Shown here piece after piece: positions 17,979 to 27,409 of a stretch of 64,000 nt of DNA. The stretch's first letter is position 1, and the number at the start of each line of letters is the position of its first letter. A program made the translations under genes and the position numbers. The DNA is taken from the NCBI RefSeq assembly GCF_001458115.1, contig NZ_CZRP01000013.1, positions 992,001 through 1,056,000 of the forward strand. The letters run 5' to 3'. The stretch comes from Gracilibacillus massiliensis (GTDB lineage: Bacteria; Bacillota; Bacilli; Bacillales; Amphibacillaceae). The notes below the pieces were generated by a model, which saw only the letters and a list, made by a program, of their open reading frames with translations, was not told the origin of the DNA and did no database searches.

Positions 17979-19697
17979 TTATGCATTAATTATTGTATCA
18001 ATTCGATCTTCTACTTCCGATTGAACTTTTTCTAATAGAGATTTACTTTTTTCTGCACTATTCGTTTTTACTCCAAAGTAGCTTTTAATTTTTGGCTCTG
18101 TACCTGATGGACGGAAACAAACCCATGCATCATCTTCTAACAAAAATTTCATAACATTTTCTTTTGGTAAGATAATCTCTTCCTGTTTATTTTCCATTGG
18201 GAGTGATCTCTCACTGATTTGATAATCTTCAACAGCAATTACATCTAAACCACCTAATCTTTCAAAAGGTTGTTTTCTAATATCGCTCATAATCGACTGA
18301 ATTTGTTCAGCACCAGCTTTACCTTTCAAGGTTAAGGATTTCATGCCCTCAAGGTAATAACCGTGTTGCGCATATAGTGTATCTAGTGCTTCGAGTAATG
18401 TCTTGCCTTTAGCCTTCCAATAACTTGCTACTTCACAGGCTGCTACAGCTGCTTGAACAGCATCTTTGTCACGCACAAAATCACCTATTAAATAACCATA
18501 GCTTTCTTCATATCCAAAAAGGAAATGCTTGTCATCGGATTCAAATTGTTTGATTTTTTCACCGATAAATTTAAACCCTGTTAATGTGTCTATTGTATTT
18601 ACACCGTAGTGAGAAGCGATTGTTCGTCCCATTTCCGTAGTTACAATTGTTTTGATTACTTGACCATTCTTCAATGTTGCTGGGTCTTGTTGTGATAATG
18701 TGTAATCCAATAAAAGAGAGCCTAGTTGATTTCCGGTAAGCACTTGATAAGATCCTTTCCCATCTTTTACGGCAACACCGAGACGATCTGCATCAGGGTC
18801 TGTACCAATTAGGATATCCGCATCTTTCTTTTTTCCTTCGGCAATCGCCATTTCAAATGCTTGATGTTCCTCTGGGTTTGGGGATGAAACGGTAGAAAAT
18901 TCAGGGTCTGGTTTTGCTTGTTCTTCTACCACTTCCACATTCTCAAAACCACTTTGCGTGAGTCCTTTCATCACTAAATCATAAGCAGTACCATGTAAAG
19001 GAGTGAATACAATCTTCACTTGGCTATCCACTTTTTGTTTCTGAATGGATTTTAATTCTTTTAAATAGGCTTGGTCTACTGCTTCACCTACCCATTCTAA
19101 AAGGCCAGCTTCTTCTACTTCGCTTTGACTTTTTACAGGAACAAGTAGCTCATCTTCTACTTTATTTACTTCTTCAATAATGGCTGCTGCTTCTTTTAAT
19201 GGTACTTGTCCACCGTCTTCGTTATATACTTTAAATCCGTTATATTCTGGTGGGTTATGACTCGCTGTGATCATTATTCCCGCTGCTGTTTTAAGATGTC
19301 GTACAGCAAAAGACAATAATGGCGTAGGTCGCAGTGATTCAAATACGTACGCCTTTATTTCATGTGCACCTAGCACTCTAGCTACTTCTACCGCAAATTC
19401 TTGTGACATATATCGTGAATCATAGGCAATAACGATTCCTCTATTCTTTGCATCATTGACATTGTCTATTATGTAATTAGCCAAACCCTCTACAGCTTTG
19501 CGGACCGTATAAATATTCATTCGGTTTGTACCTGGTCCTAACATACCGCGCATTCCACCAGTACCAAAGGTTAAGTTTTTATAGAACGAATCCTCTAAAT
19601 CTTTTTCATTCTTAGATAACTCATTTAATTGTTTTAATAAATTTTCATCAAGTGCTGTAAAAGAAGTCCATTTCTTTAATGTATCTTGCCAAGACAT
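17979..19697 (-). CDS. pgcA: alpha-phosphoglucomutase / phosphomannomutase
   Basis: Interconverts glucose-6-phosphate and glucose-1-phosphate, supplying UDP-glucose for glycolipid anchors and wall teichoic acid (PgcA/YhxB). The 572 residues show all four domains: the phosphoserine loop TASHNPPEYNGFK near residue 143, the metal loop GTDPDADRLGVAV near residue 300, the sugar loop GYEESYGYL near residue 400 and the phosphate-binding CFRPSGTEPKIKSYF near residue 533. AAGGGGG lies before the ATG. It is a single gene with its own terminator. Confidence 0.95.
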   Translation of the reverse strand: MSWQDTLKKWTSFTALDENLLKQLNELSKNEKDLEDSFYKNLTFGTGGMRGMLGPGTNRMNIYTVRKAVEGLANYIIDNVNDAKNRGIVIAYDSRYMSQEFAVEVARVLGAHEIKAYVFESLRPTPLLSFAVRHLKTAAGIMITASHNPPEYNGFKVYNEDGGQVPLKEAAAIIEEVNKVEDELLVPVKSQSEVEEAGLLEWVGEAVDQAYLKELKSIQKQKVDSQVKIVFTPLHGTAYDLVMKGLTQSGFENVEVVEEQAKPDPEFSTVSSPNPEEHQAFEMAIAEGKKKDADILIGTDPDADRLGVAVKDGKGSYQVLTGNQLGSLLLDYTLSQQDPATLKNGQVIKTIVTTEMGRTIASHYGVNTIDTLTGFKFIGEKIKQFESDDKHFLFGYEESYGYLIGDFVRDKDAVQAAVAACEVASYWKAKGKTLLEALDTLYAQHGYYLEGMKSLTLKGKAGAEQIQSIMSDIRKQPFERLGGLDVIAVEDYQISERSLPMENKQEEIILPKENVMKFLLEDDAWVCFRPSGTEPKIKSYFGVKTNSAEKSKSLLEKVQSEVEDRIDTIINA

Positions 19698-19850
19698 TTG
19701 ATTTCCCCCTTAAAGACATCATTATATATGATATATATAGTAGCATAGTCTTTCAAACGTTTCTAATCTTAACCTATATGAATAGATTCATTTTAGAATT
19801 CTATTTTAATTGTTACAACTATTTCCATAAGTCCATTTTTATATGATAAA

Positions 19851-20969
19851 ATGAAAATACATTTAGTAGAAAAGGTTGTGGAGTGGTTGTTCCAAAAAAG
19901 AAGTATACGTATCTTAATTACATTGATTTTAATCTTCGTGCTAGTCTATCTTATATACTTAACCAGATTCATTTTTGAACCGGTCGGTGCTTATTTAACT
20001 GCTATTGCTGTGCCAATAATTGGAGCGGGCGTTATTTTTTATATCACCAATCCAATCGTTAATTGGCTAGAAAAAAAGAAAGTGCCTCGAATAGCTGGTA
20101 CGTTTATAGTATTTCTATTAGTTCTATGCTTAGTGGCGATTGTGATTCAATTTATTGCACCAATTGTTCAAAGACAATTCTCGAACTTTGTCGATAGTGT
20201 GCCAAAAATGGTTGATAACACCATTAACCTTTTTGAGATGTGGCAGGAAAATCAAAATATTATTCCACCACAATTTGAAAATACGATCCAAAATATGATA
20301 GATGACTTAAGTGGTTATGCGGAAAGTATAACATCAGGGATTATTGGGGTAATTGGTCAGATTTTCAGTTTTGTCTTTGCCATTTTTTTAATTCCTTTTT
20401 TCTTATTTTTTATGTTGAAAGATGGTTATAAATTCGTTCCCTTTATCACAAAATTTTTAAGCCCCTCTAAAGCTAAAAGTTTTAAAACATTAACAGCAAA
20501 TATTAATCATACACTTTCATCTTTTATCCAGGGTCAATTCATCGTAAGTATATGTGTCGGCGCTATGCTCTATATCGGCTATTTGATTATAGACTTGGAT
20601 TATTCTTTAACACTAGCATTATTTGGTTTAGTGATGAATTTCATACCATTTGTGGGCCCATTCTTATCTGCCATTCCCGCAATTATAGTAGGGTTCTTTC
20701 AAGATCCAATGTTGGCAGTATGGGCAACGGTTGTTATGGTGGTGGCACAGCAGATTGAAAGTAATTTCATTTCACCAAATGTAATGGGAAGAGCATTATC
20801 TCTTCACCCATTAACAGTTATCACTTTAATCTTAGCTGCTGGTGGTATTGCTGGATTTATTGGTTTGTTGTTTATTATTCCAGCATATGCGGTAATCAAA
20901 ACAATTATTTCGCATTTTTATCATGAATGGCAACAAAAACAACCTGAAAAGGATCCAGATTTATTTTGA
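19851..20969 (+). CDS. AI-2E family permease
   Basis: A 372-residue polytopic protein of the AI-2E transporter family (YueF/YdbI/TqsA type). It has the usual plan: two N-terminal helices, a soluble middle region near residues 95-150, and a C-terminal block with GFFQDPMLAVWATVVMVVAQQIESN and NFISPNVMGRALSLHPLTV. Family members include Na+/H+ antiporters and signal exporters, so substrate is open. The ATG at 19851 lacks a good ribosome site; a start a few codons on is possible. Confidence 0.85.
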   Translation: MKIHLVEKVVEWLFQKRSIRILITLILIFVLVYLIYLTRFIFEPVGAYLTAIAVPIIGAGVIFYITNPIVNWLEKKKVPRIAGTFIVFLLVLCLVAIVIQFIAPIVQRQFSNFVDSVPKMVDNTINLFEMWQENQNIIPPQFENTIQNMIDDLSGYAESITSGIIGVIGQIFSFVFAIFLIPFFLFFMLKDGYKFVPFITKFLSPSKAKSFKTLTANINHTLSSFIQGQFIVSICVGAMLYIGYLIIDLDYSLTLALFGLVMNFIPFVGPFLSAIPAIIVGFFQDPMLAVWATVVMVVAQQIESNFISPNVMGRALSLHPLTVITLILAAGGIAGFIGLLFIIPAYAVIKTIISHFYHEWQQKQPEKDPDLF

Positions 20970-20983
20970 GTTTCGCTTACAAT

Positions 20984-21017
20984 GGCTTTCGCATAATGAT
21001 AGCGAAAGCCTTCTTTT
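20984..21017 (+). terminator. terminator after the AI-2E family gene
   Basis: GGCTTTCGC pairs with GCGAAAGCC around a nine-base loop, followed by TTCTTTT. Confidence 0.87.
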
Positions 21018-21021
21018 CATG

Positions 21022-21540
21022 TTATTTTAATGCTTTGGCCATAATATACATGATTTGCTCTTCGTCACCTATATAAGTCGAGTAGGACCCTCTTGTTTCA
21101 AATCTCATTTTCTTATGGAAATCGATAGCGTTTTTATTTTTCCGCCATACTCCTAACCAGATCGTGTTTTTATCTCGCTCATTTGCGATATCAATCGCTT
21201 TCTTCAATAGGAACTTCCCTAATCCCTTACTGTGAAAATTGGTTTTTACAAAGATTCGTTCGATTTCTAACGCATTATCATCAACCTCAAAGGTTTGAGC
21301 ACCTCCTTCGTTTACTTTAAGATACCCTGCTATGATATTGTCTACATATAGAAATAAGAAGGTTGATGATGGATTGGATAATTCTTTTTGAAGTTGTTCG
21401 GTATTGAAGGCGTTTTCCAAGTATTCATTAATATCTTCCGGTGTATTTAAATGACTGTAGGTTTCATTATACGTCTCTGTTCCAATTTGCTGTAACAACT
21501 GTAAATCTTCTAGTGTACATATTTTTATATCTGTCCTCAC
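21022..21540 (-). CDS. paiA: spermidine/spermine N-acetyltransferase PaiA
   Basis: A 172-residue GNAT enzyme. It follows B. subtilis PaiA almost motif for motif: YLENAFNTEQLQKELSNPSS, GYLKVNEGGAQ, the acetyl-CoA loop KTNFHSKGLGKFLLKKAI and TIWLGVWRKNKNAIDFHKKM. PaiA acetylates polyamines and is linked to repression of sporulation and protease genes together with PaiB; no paiB is adjacent here. It starts with GTG, five bases after AAAGGAGAGG. Confidence 0.85.
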   Translation of the reverse strand: MRTDIKICTLEDLQLLQQIGTETYNETYSHLNTPEDINEYLENAFNTEQLQKELSNPSSTFLFLYVDNIIAGYLKVNEGGAQTFEVDDNALEIERIFVKTNFHSKGLGKFLLKKAIDIANERDKNTIWLGVWRKNKNAIDFHKKMRFETRGSYSTYIGDEEQIMYIMAKALK

Positions 21541-21747
21541 TATATCCTCTCCTTTTAAAAAGATAACTATCCCATAGTAATTTCAATTATATGGTTAAAT
21601 TGCTCATACGTCAAAGGAAGCGCATTCACATTTTGCACTTTTTTGAATTTGTAATTAGAGAAATTCAGCATTCGCCTCGTCAATTAGCTAATGCCGAAGT
21701 TTTTCTTATACTTTTGTACATTCAAAATTTTATGCTTTCTTAACGTA

Positions 21748-21782
21748 AAAAAAGCCTTAGCAACGATGTGCTAAGGCTTTTT
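21748..21782. terminator. terminator of the TRAP operon
   Basis: AAAGCCTTAGCA pairs with TGCTAAGGCTTTTT around a six-base loop. Both strands have T-runs. Confidence 0.92.
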
Positions 21783-21791
21783 GGTAGTGGT

Positions 21792-22937
21792 TTATTCACC
21801 ACTTACTTCTTCAATTTCAGATTCTAATTTATCATAAAGATCTGAATCAATCTCACTTTCGGTAATCTCATTGTTGCGATATTGTTCATGTACCGGTTCT
21901 GCTACTGCTTTAAATTCAGCGATTTGATCTTCTGTTAGCTCAATGATTTCTGTTGGATATTCTTCATCGTTTTCAATAGCTTCAATACCTTCTTGGTTTT
22001 GACGCTCTTGCTCTTCAAAGATCCAATCTTGCATTTCTTCAACAGTTTCATCAATTAATTGTTGTTCTTGCTCATTTAAACCTTCATACCAGCTAGTACT
22101 AACTGTTGTCATTGCAACATAGTTGTTGTGATTAGAAATAGTTAGCGCATCTTGTACTTGATAAAAATCTGCTGAATAGATAAAGAAAGCAGGGTTTTCC
22201 TGAGCATCTACTGTACCACGCTCTAAAGCTGTGTAAAGTTCACCCCAACTGATGTTTTGTACAGTTGCACCATATGCATCATAAGTTTGTTGCATTAATG
22301 GAGATGCTTGAACACGTTGGTTTAACCCTTCCCAATCTGAAGGTGATTCAATACCTACATTAGAAGTCCACATCATAGAACCTTCTGTCCAATACGCTAG
22401 AGGTGAAATATTGTGTTCTTCATATTTAGCTCTTAAATCTGTGTTTAATGCTTCACTATTCGTTAAAACTTCTTGAGTCTCAGCTGGATCAGCCGGGAAG
22501 AAATAGTGAAGTGAGAAAATTTGTCCATCCGGAACTTGCCCACCAGTAAAACCTGGAGACATAATCGCTAATTCTGCTCCACCTTGAATAATAAGTTGCG
22601 CCTGATCTTCCTCACTACCTAATGCACCAAATTCGTAAGGTGTGACAGTAATAGCACCATCGGTTTTTTCATCAATTCTTTTGGCGAATTCTTCCGCATA
22701 CACATACTGAACTTCACCTTGATATTCTTCTGTAATAAAACGCCATTCTTGTTCTTCAAAATCTGCTGCAGTATCTTCGCTTCCTTCAGAATCAGAATCT
22801 TCTGTACCTGTATCTTCCTCTGTAGTACCCTCGTCTGTTCCTTCTTCTTCATCTCCCCCACCACAAGCAACTAATAAAAAGCTTAGTGTTAGGATAGAAA
22901 GTAACATGATTAAATATTTTTTGTTAAAAATGATCAT
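21792..22937 (-). CDS. dctP: TRAP transporter substrate-binding lipoprotein (DctP family)
   Basis: A 381-residue extracytoplasmic solute receptor. It is a lipoprotein: a signal peptide ends at the lipobox LLVAC with the lipidated Cys near residue 25, followed by an acidic low-complexity linker (GDEEEGTDEGTTEED) of about 35 residues, as in halophile surface proteins. The DctP domain contains SPLMQQTYDAYGATVQNISW and ALERGTVDAQENPAFFIY, the usual ligand-carboxylate region. The substrate is probably an organic or sugar acid. It is the last gene of dctQ-dctM-dctP on the minus strand, followed by a strong terminator. Confidence 0.92.
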   Translation of the reverse strand: MIIFNKKYLIMLLSILTLSFLLVACGGGDEEEGTDEGTTEEDTGTEDSDSEGSEDTAADFEEQEWRFITEEYQGEVQYVYAEEFAKRIDEKTDGAITVTPYEFGALGSEEDQAQLIIQGGAELAIMSPGFTGGQVPDGQIFSLHYFFPADPAETQEVLTNSEALNTDLRAKYEEHNISPLAYWTEGSMMWTSNVGIESPSDWEGLNQRVQASPLMQQTYDAYGATVQNISWGELYTALERGTVDAQENPAFFIYSADFYQVQDALTISNHNNYVAMTTVSTSWYEGLNEQEQQLIDETVEEMQDWIFEEQERQNQEGIEAIENDEEYPTEIIELTEDQIAEFKAVAEPVHEQYRNNEITESEIDSDLYDKLESEIEEVSGE

Positions 22938-22997
22938 TACCCCCTAAAAAATTTTAAATATATTTTAAAGTAGCTAAAGTATATTAGCCAACTTTAA

Positions 22998-24272
22998 TTA
23001 CTTCACTAAAATAGTTGAAAGTTCTGGCACAAATATTAGCAATATACCAATTAGTAATAACATGATAATGTACGGTGGTGTACTTTTAATAACTTCCAAA
23101 TATGGCTTTTTAAAGACTGCACTAGCAGTAAATATATCCACTCCGAATGGTGGTGTGGCTGAACCTAATGCTGCTTGGAATGTAATAATGATACCTAAAT
23201 GTACAAGGTCAACACCGGCAGCTTCAGCAGCTGGTGCAAAAATTGGAGTTAATACTAGAATAACAACAATTGGGTCGACAAACATACAGCCAACAAAGAA
23301 AAATATGCTAACCATTATTAAGACATATGCTGCACTTGGATCAGACCCTAAAACTGCTTGTGTAATTTCTTGCGGGATTCTTGCATAACCAAGCACCCAA
23401 GTAAACAATTGTCCACCAGCAACTAATATAAATACTACGGAAGTCACTAACCCTGTTGATAGTGCAAGGCTTGGGATTTTTTTAATTGATATAGTTCGGT
23501 AAATTAATACTTCTAATATAAAAGCATACAATACTGAAATACCCGATGCTTCAACAGGTGTAAATGTACCTGTATAAATACCACCTACAATTACAATTGG
23601 AAAACCAAGAGGTAATAAGGCTTTTCTAAAATATTTCCATCTTTCTGGCCAACTAACTCTATCAGCTAATGGTATATCTTTTACCTTTGCATAAATAACA
23701 TTGTATACAGTAAACGTTAAGAATACGATTAAACCAGGAATAATACCTGCAATAAATAAATCGGCTACTGATACGCCTGACCCTGCTGCTAGTGCATAAA
23801 TTATCATTCCGATACTTGGCGGAATTAATAATGCCACATCACTTGCGTTGATAATTAGAGCCATTGCTTTAGAATCTTTATATCCGACTTTTAAGAGTCT
23901 TTCTCTCATTGGTCTACCAACCGCTACAACGGTTGCCTGTGTTGAACCTGATATCGCTCCAAATAATGAACAGGCTGCTGCAGTAGTTACTGCATATCCA
24001 CCACGAATATGTCCAATAAAAGCACCAACGAAATCCAATAACTTTTCTGACGTTTTACCTGCTGTCATAATATCTGCAGCAAATATAAATAGTGGAACAC
24101 ACAATAATACCGGTGACTCAATACCAGTGATTAATTGTCCCATTAATAAATCCATATTTACATTTGGATTGTATATTAACATAATCAATAATGGTCCAAG
24201 GATCAATGGGATCATTAAAGGAAAATTTAATAATAGAAAAATAACCATTATGAGCATCAATGTACCTAACAT
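22998..24272 (-). CDS. dctM: TRAP transporter large permease (DctM family)
   Basis: A 424-residue inner-membrane subunit with about twelve helices that carries the Na+-coupled transport path. Recognisable segments are LLCVPLFIFAADIMTAG, the SGSTQATVVAVGRPM loop near residue 110 and GSATPPFGVDIFTASAVF near residue 370. It is encoded 30 bases after dctQ, and dctP follows, giving the complete tripartite system in the usual order. Confidence 0.94.
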   Translation of the reverse strand: MLGTLMLIMVIFLLLNFPLMIPLILGPLLIMLIYNPNVNMDLLMGQLITGIESPVLLCVPLFIFAADIMTAGKTSEKLLDFVGAFIGHIRGGYAVTTAAACSLFGAISGSTQATVVAVGRPMRERLLKVGYKDSKAMALIINASDVALLIPPSIGMIIYALAAGSGVSVADLFIAGIIPGLIVFLTFTVYNVIYAKVKDIPLADRVSWPERWKYFRKALLPLGFPIVIVGGIYTGTFTPVEASGISVLYAFILEVLIYRTISIKKIPSLALSTGLVTSVVFILVAGGQLFTWVLGYARIPQEITQAVLGSDPSAAYVLIMVSIFFFVGCMFVDPIVVILVLTPIFAPAAEAAGVDLVHLGIIITFQAALGSATPPFGVDIFTASAVFKKPYLEVIKSTPPYIIMLLLIGILLIFVPELSTILVK

Positions 24273-24302
24273 ATTCTTTCTCCTCTATACAATAATTAGA
24301 AT

Positions 24303-24875
24303 TTATAACGATAAATCTTCTTGTTTAATTTCACGATTTTCAGTGTCATTGTAATCAGCGGCATCTGTTCCTAGATATACAGTGTCTTTTGCCTTAGTTG
24401 TGAAATTAATATATGTGTTTCGGAGAAACTGAATACCGGCCACCAAAAAGCCAAGCGGAATAGCTATGGACATAAAATACACCGGTACTTCTAGGGTTGA
24501 TGTTAAAGCTTGGGAGTCAATATGATATCGAACCAGACTATATGAAAAGTACGCCATAACAAACATGACAATCGCTGTCACTAAATTTATAATGATCATC
24601 ATTATTTTTCTAACGATAAAAGGTGCAAAGTCGTAGAATGCAGACATACTTATATGTCGACCCTTTCTCGCAGCATATCCGATTCCCATAAAGGTAGCGA
24701 CAATAATAGCAAATTGACTTACTTCCGCATAAAATCCAAATGCGCCTGATTTAAATACTTCACGAGCAATGACGTTACCTATAACCATTATAGATATTAG
24801 TATAATTGCAAAACTTAATATAAATTCTTCAAATTTCATAAATGCTTTATCAATCCATTGAAAAATTTTCAACAA
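24303..24875 (-). CDS. dctQ: TRAP transporter small permease (DctQ family)
   Basis: A 190-residue four-helix subunit: WIDKAFMKFEEFILSFAIILI, then REVFKSGAFGFYAEVSQFAI and the conserved ARKGRHISMSAFYD loop that contacts the large subunit. It uses a TTG start (two tandem TTG codons) after GAGGGGG. It is first gene of the dctQMP operon. The C-terminus is acidic and longer than usual (TDAADYNDTENREIKQEDL). Confidence 0.91.
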   Translation of the reverse strand: MLKIFQWIDKAFMKFEEFILSFAIILISIMVIGNVIAREVFKSGAFGFYAEVSQFAIIVATFMGIGYAARKGRHISMSAFYDFAPFIVRKIMMIIINLVTAIVMFVMAYFSYSLVRYHIDSQALTSTLEVPVYFMSIAIPLGFLVAGIQFLRNTYINFTTKAKDTVYLGTDAADYNDTENREIKQEDLSL

Positions 24876-25193
24876 TGTGCCCCCTCTTTCTTCTACCGTT
24901 CCTAAAGTAGTTATACTTTATGTTACAAAAATGTTTCAAACTTCACAAATTTACTATACCCTGATTCAGAACAATTAAACGACATATTTTCGCGAATAAA
25001 AAAAATGTTAGCAAATCATGGATATATAATGGCGCATGCTTACAAATGATCTATAATCCTCTTAAAATGGTTTTATTTAATACTAGATATCTAGTGGTTT
25101 ACGCTTTCAATCCAACATTTTTAGTTACTTGCTAATATGTAAGGATTGATTTAAGCTAAAACATAAACATTAAATACAATTGGAGTGACATAG
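24876..25193. other. 318-bp divergent intergenic region
   Basis: It separates the TRAP operon (minus) from the SE1832-like gene (plus). It is very AT-rich, with no ORF or long hairpin. The only site of note is GGTTTACGCTTTCA at 25096-25109, which matches about 11 of 14 cre positions and could mediate CcpA control of the TRAP operon; this is a weak prediction. Confidence 0.35.
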
Positions 25194-25376
25194 ATGACGC
25201 CTCAAGAAATGGAAGCGGAAATTGAAGATCTTAAAGCAGATTATGCAAGACTTTCTGCTGATTTAGAAAAATTGGTTTATGTAGGTGGTAGAACCGAACA
25301 TAATGAAGAGGAATTGGAACGTATCGCAAAACAAATAGCTTCACTACGTCAACAATTGCAACAGCAAAAAAGCTAG
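25194..25376 (+). CDS. SE1832-family small coiled-coil protein
   Basis: A 60-residue, strongly charged protein, almost entirely helical (heptads through EMEAEIEDLKADYARLSADL and ELERIAKQIASLRQQL). This is the pattern of the SE1832 family of uncharacterised short proteins of staphylococci and Bacilli. It starts at an ATG after TGGAGTGAC. The stop codon lies inside its terminator stem. Confidence 0.75.
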   Translation: MTPQEMEAEIEDLKADYARLSADLEKLVYVGGRTEHNEEELERIAKQIASLRQQLQQQKS

Positions 25377-25400
25377 CAACAAAGATTGCTAGCTTTTTTC
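25372..25400. terminator. bidirectional terminator
   Basis: GCTAGCAA pairs with TTGCTAGC, with A- and T-runs on either side. It serves the SE1832-like gene and the antiporter gene that converge here. Confidence 0.92.
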
Positions 25401-27233
25401 ATTTCGTTTTTCCTCTAGTTTTTCTTGTATTTTATTAAATTCTTTACTCGGTGGTGTCATACTCACGATCGTATCTCCTGCCGATGAAGTTGAATCCATA
25501 TCCTCAGTAAAAAATTCAATTTGCTTCGATTGCTTCAGTATAAACAATAAGATTGTCTCATCATCACGGTCATTTTTATAATCTTCAAAAGAATACTTAT
25601 CTGTTAACGTTGTTTTTCTTAATACATAACCACTTTTCAGTTTGTATTTTAACTCTTCGATACCTTCAGCTGGTACAAAAACTTCTTTTCCACCAATCGT
25701 ATGATCGATATCGACAATATGATCGCCACTATGACTTTGTTTTGGCAAGCGGAATACATTTTTTCGGCCGAATTCCGGTAAGAACGTTGAACAGACTAAT
25801 GCATTATATGAATCATATTCGGTTGCTGCCAATAAATAATCATATGGTGTGAAATCCATGGTATATTCCGTTTGTTCCGATAAAATCTCACAATGATTAT
25901 GCTGAACTCCTTCTTTACGAGCACGATTCAAACGATCCCATGATGAATCGACCACAACAGTTGGAATCTCTAACTCTTTCATCACCTTCGCTATTGAATT
26001 TGTAAAACGGTTGGAGCCAACAATTAATACTCCTGGTGAACCTTCAGAGGATAAATCTAATTTTTTTGCCAACCAACCTATTGAAAACCCATGTACAACA
26101 ACTGTTGAGAAAACTAATGCAAATGTTAACGGAGTAACAAGCGATGCACCTTCAAACCCCTCGTCTGCTAGTATTGTCGCAAAATAACTAGCCACGGTTA
26201 AAGCTACTATACCTCTTGGTGCAATCCAGCCTACTAATGTTTTTTCACGTAAGGAGAGTCCTGAATTGATCGTTGATAGAAAAATAGACAACGGCCTTAC
26301 AATAAAAAGCATCAATAGGACATACCCTATAATTTCCGGTCTAAATACATCAATTAGCGTATCTCTTGTTAGTGAAGCTGTTAATAAGATGAAAACTGTC
26401 GACACAAGCAAGATCGAGATATTTTCTTTAAAATGACGCATATCTTTGATCGAAGAGATTCCTAAATTAGCTAATGTCATCCCCATTGCGGTAACGGCTA
26501 ATAATCCTGTTTCATGTTTTACTTCATCAGCAATAATAAAACATGCGGTCACTGCCGCAAATACTGCTGGTGACTTTAAGAACTCTGGTAAGTGACCTGA
26601 CTCGAACATCCAGCCACTCACTTTTCCGAAAACAATTCCCAACACAACTGCAAAAATCGATGCTAAAAAGAAAAACAACAGCGCTGTTGCATCTCTTCCA
26701 TCTGCTGAGAGAAATAAAATGATCTCAAATGCAAATAATGCTAATAAGGCACCAAAAGGATCAACGACAATGCCTTCCCACTTTAGGATTTTGGCGGGGG
26801 TTGGTTTTAATTTCGATTGCCTTAATAATGGTAAAATGACAGTCGGACCTGTTACAATAAAAATACCACCAATGACAAACGAAACCGCTAAAGATAATCC
26901 AGCGACATAATGTGCTGTCAATGAACCTAATATCCATGCGAGGAAAGCTCCCCATGTTACGATACGAAATACTGGTTTGCCCAAGCCTCTGACTTCTTTG
27001 AAATTTAAATTCAAACTTCCTTCAAACAATATTATCGCAACAGCTATCGAAATAAGCGGACGATATAAATCCCCGAATGCTTCTTCAGGGTTCATCAGAC
27101 CAAAAATTGGCCCTGCTAACAGTCCGGCAATTGACATCACGACGATAGCTGGTAATTGAAATTTCCACGCTACCCATTGAGACCCGACACCGAGTACAGC
27201 AATAAGCATTAATATTAATAATAATGAATCCAT
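25389..27233 (-). CDS. CPA-family cation:proton antiporter with regulatory domain
   Basis: A 614-residue protein: an N-terminal twelve-helix Na+(K+)/H+ exchanger domain to about residue 390 (SIAGLLAGPIFGLMNP, VGGIFIVTGPTVILPLLRQ, LVGWIAPRGIVALTVASYFA), then a TrkA-N-like Rossmann domain (SEGSPGVLIVGSNRFTNSIA) and a C-terminal TrkA-C-like part. This resembles NhaP/KefB-type exchangers that are nucleotide-gated. In a halotolerant host it would serve Na+ or K+ and pH homeostasis. AGAGGGGG is the ribosome site. Confidence 0.88.
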   Translation of the reverse strand: MDSLLLILMLIAVLGVGSQWVAWKFQLPAIVVMSIAGLLAGPIFGLMNPEEAFGDLYRPLISIAVAIILFEGSLNLNFKEVRGLGKPVFRIVTWGAFLAWILGSLTAHYVAGLSLAVSFVIGGIFIVTGPTVILPLLRQSKLKPTPAKILKWEGIVVDPFGALLALFAFEIILFLSADGRDATALLFFFLASIFAVVLGIVFGKVSGWMFESGHLPEFLKSPAVFAAVTACFIIADEVKHETGLLAVTAMGMTLANLGISSIKDMRHFKENISILLVSTVFILLTASLTRDTLIDVFRPEIIGYVLLMLFIVRPLSIFLSTINSGLSLREKTLVGWIAPRGIVALTVASYFATILADEGFEGASLVTPLTFALVFSTVVVHGFSIGWLAKKLDLSSEGSPGVLIVGSNRFTNSIAKVMKELEIPTVVVDSSWDRLNRARKEGVQHNHCEILSEQTEYTMDFTPYDYLLAATEYDSYNALVCSTFLPEFGRKNVFRLPKQSHSGDHIVDIDHTIGGKEVFVPAEGIEELKYKLKSGYVLRKTTLTDKYSFEDYKNDRDDETILLFILKQSKQIEFFTEDMDSTSSAGDTIVSMTPPSKEFNKIQEKLEEKRNEKS

Positions 27234-27409
27234 TATTTTCCCCCTCTACCACATAGCTATCTCTTTCACTTTTTTCCGACAAGATAGGATTATTTTAAAG
27301 GTTAACTAGAGCGATGTAAATATATTTATCTCAGTTAAAGCTTTTCTATTGTATCCCTAGTAAAAATGTTATGATAAAAAAACATGAGAAATGAAAAAGG
27401 ATGATTTAA

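Noticed and set aside
21660-21700. Inverted repeat TTCAGCATT/AATGCCGAA upstream of paiA as an attenuator
   Set aside because: The stem is short and imperfect with a loop of about 17 bases, and no alternative fold or T-run was seen.
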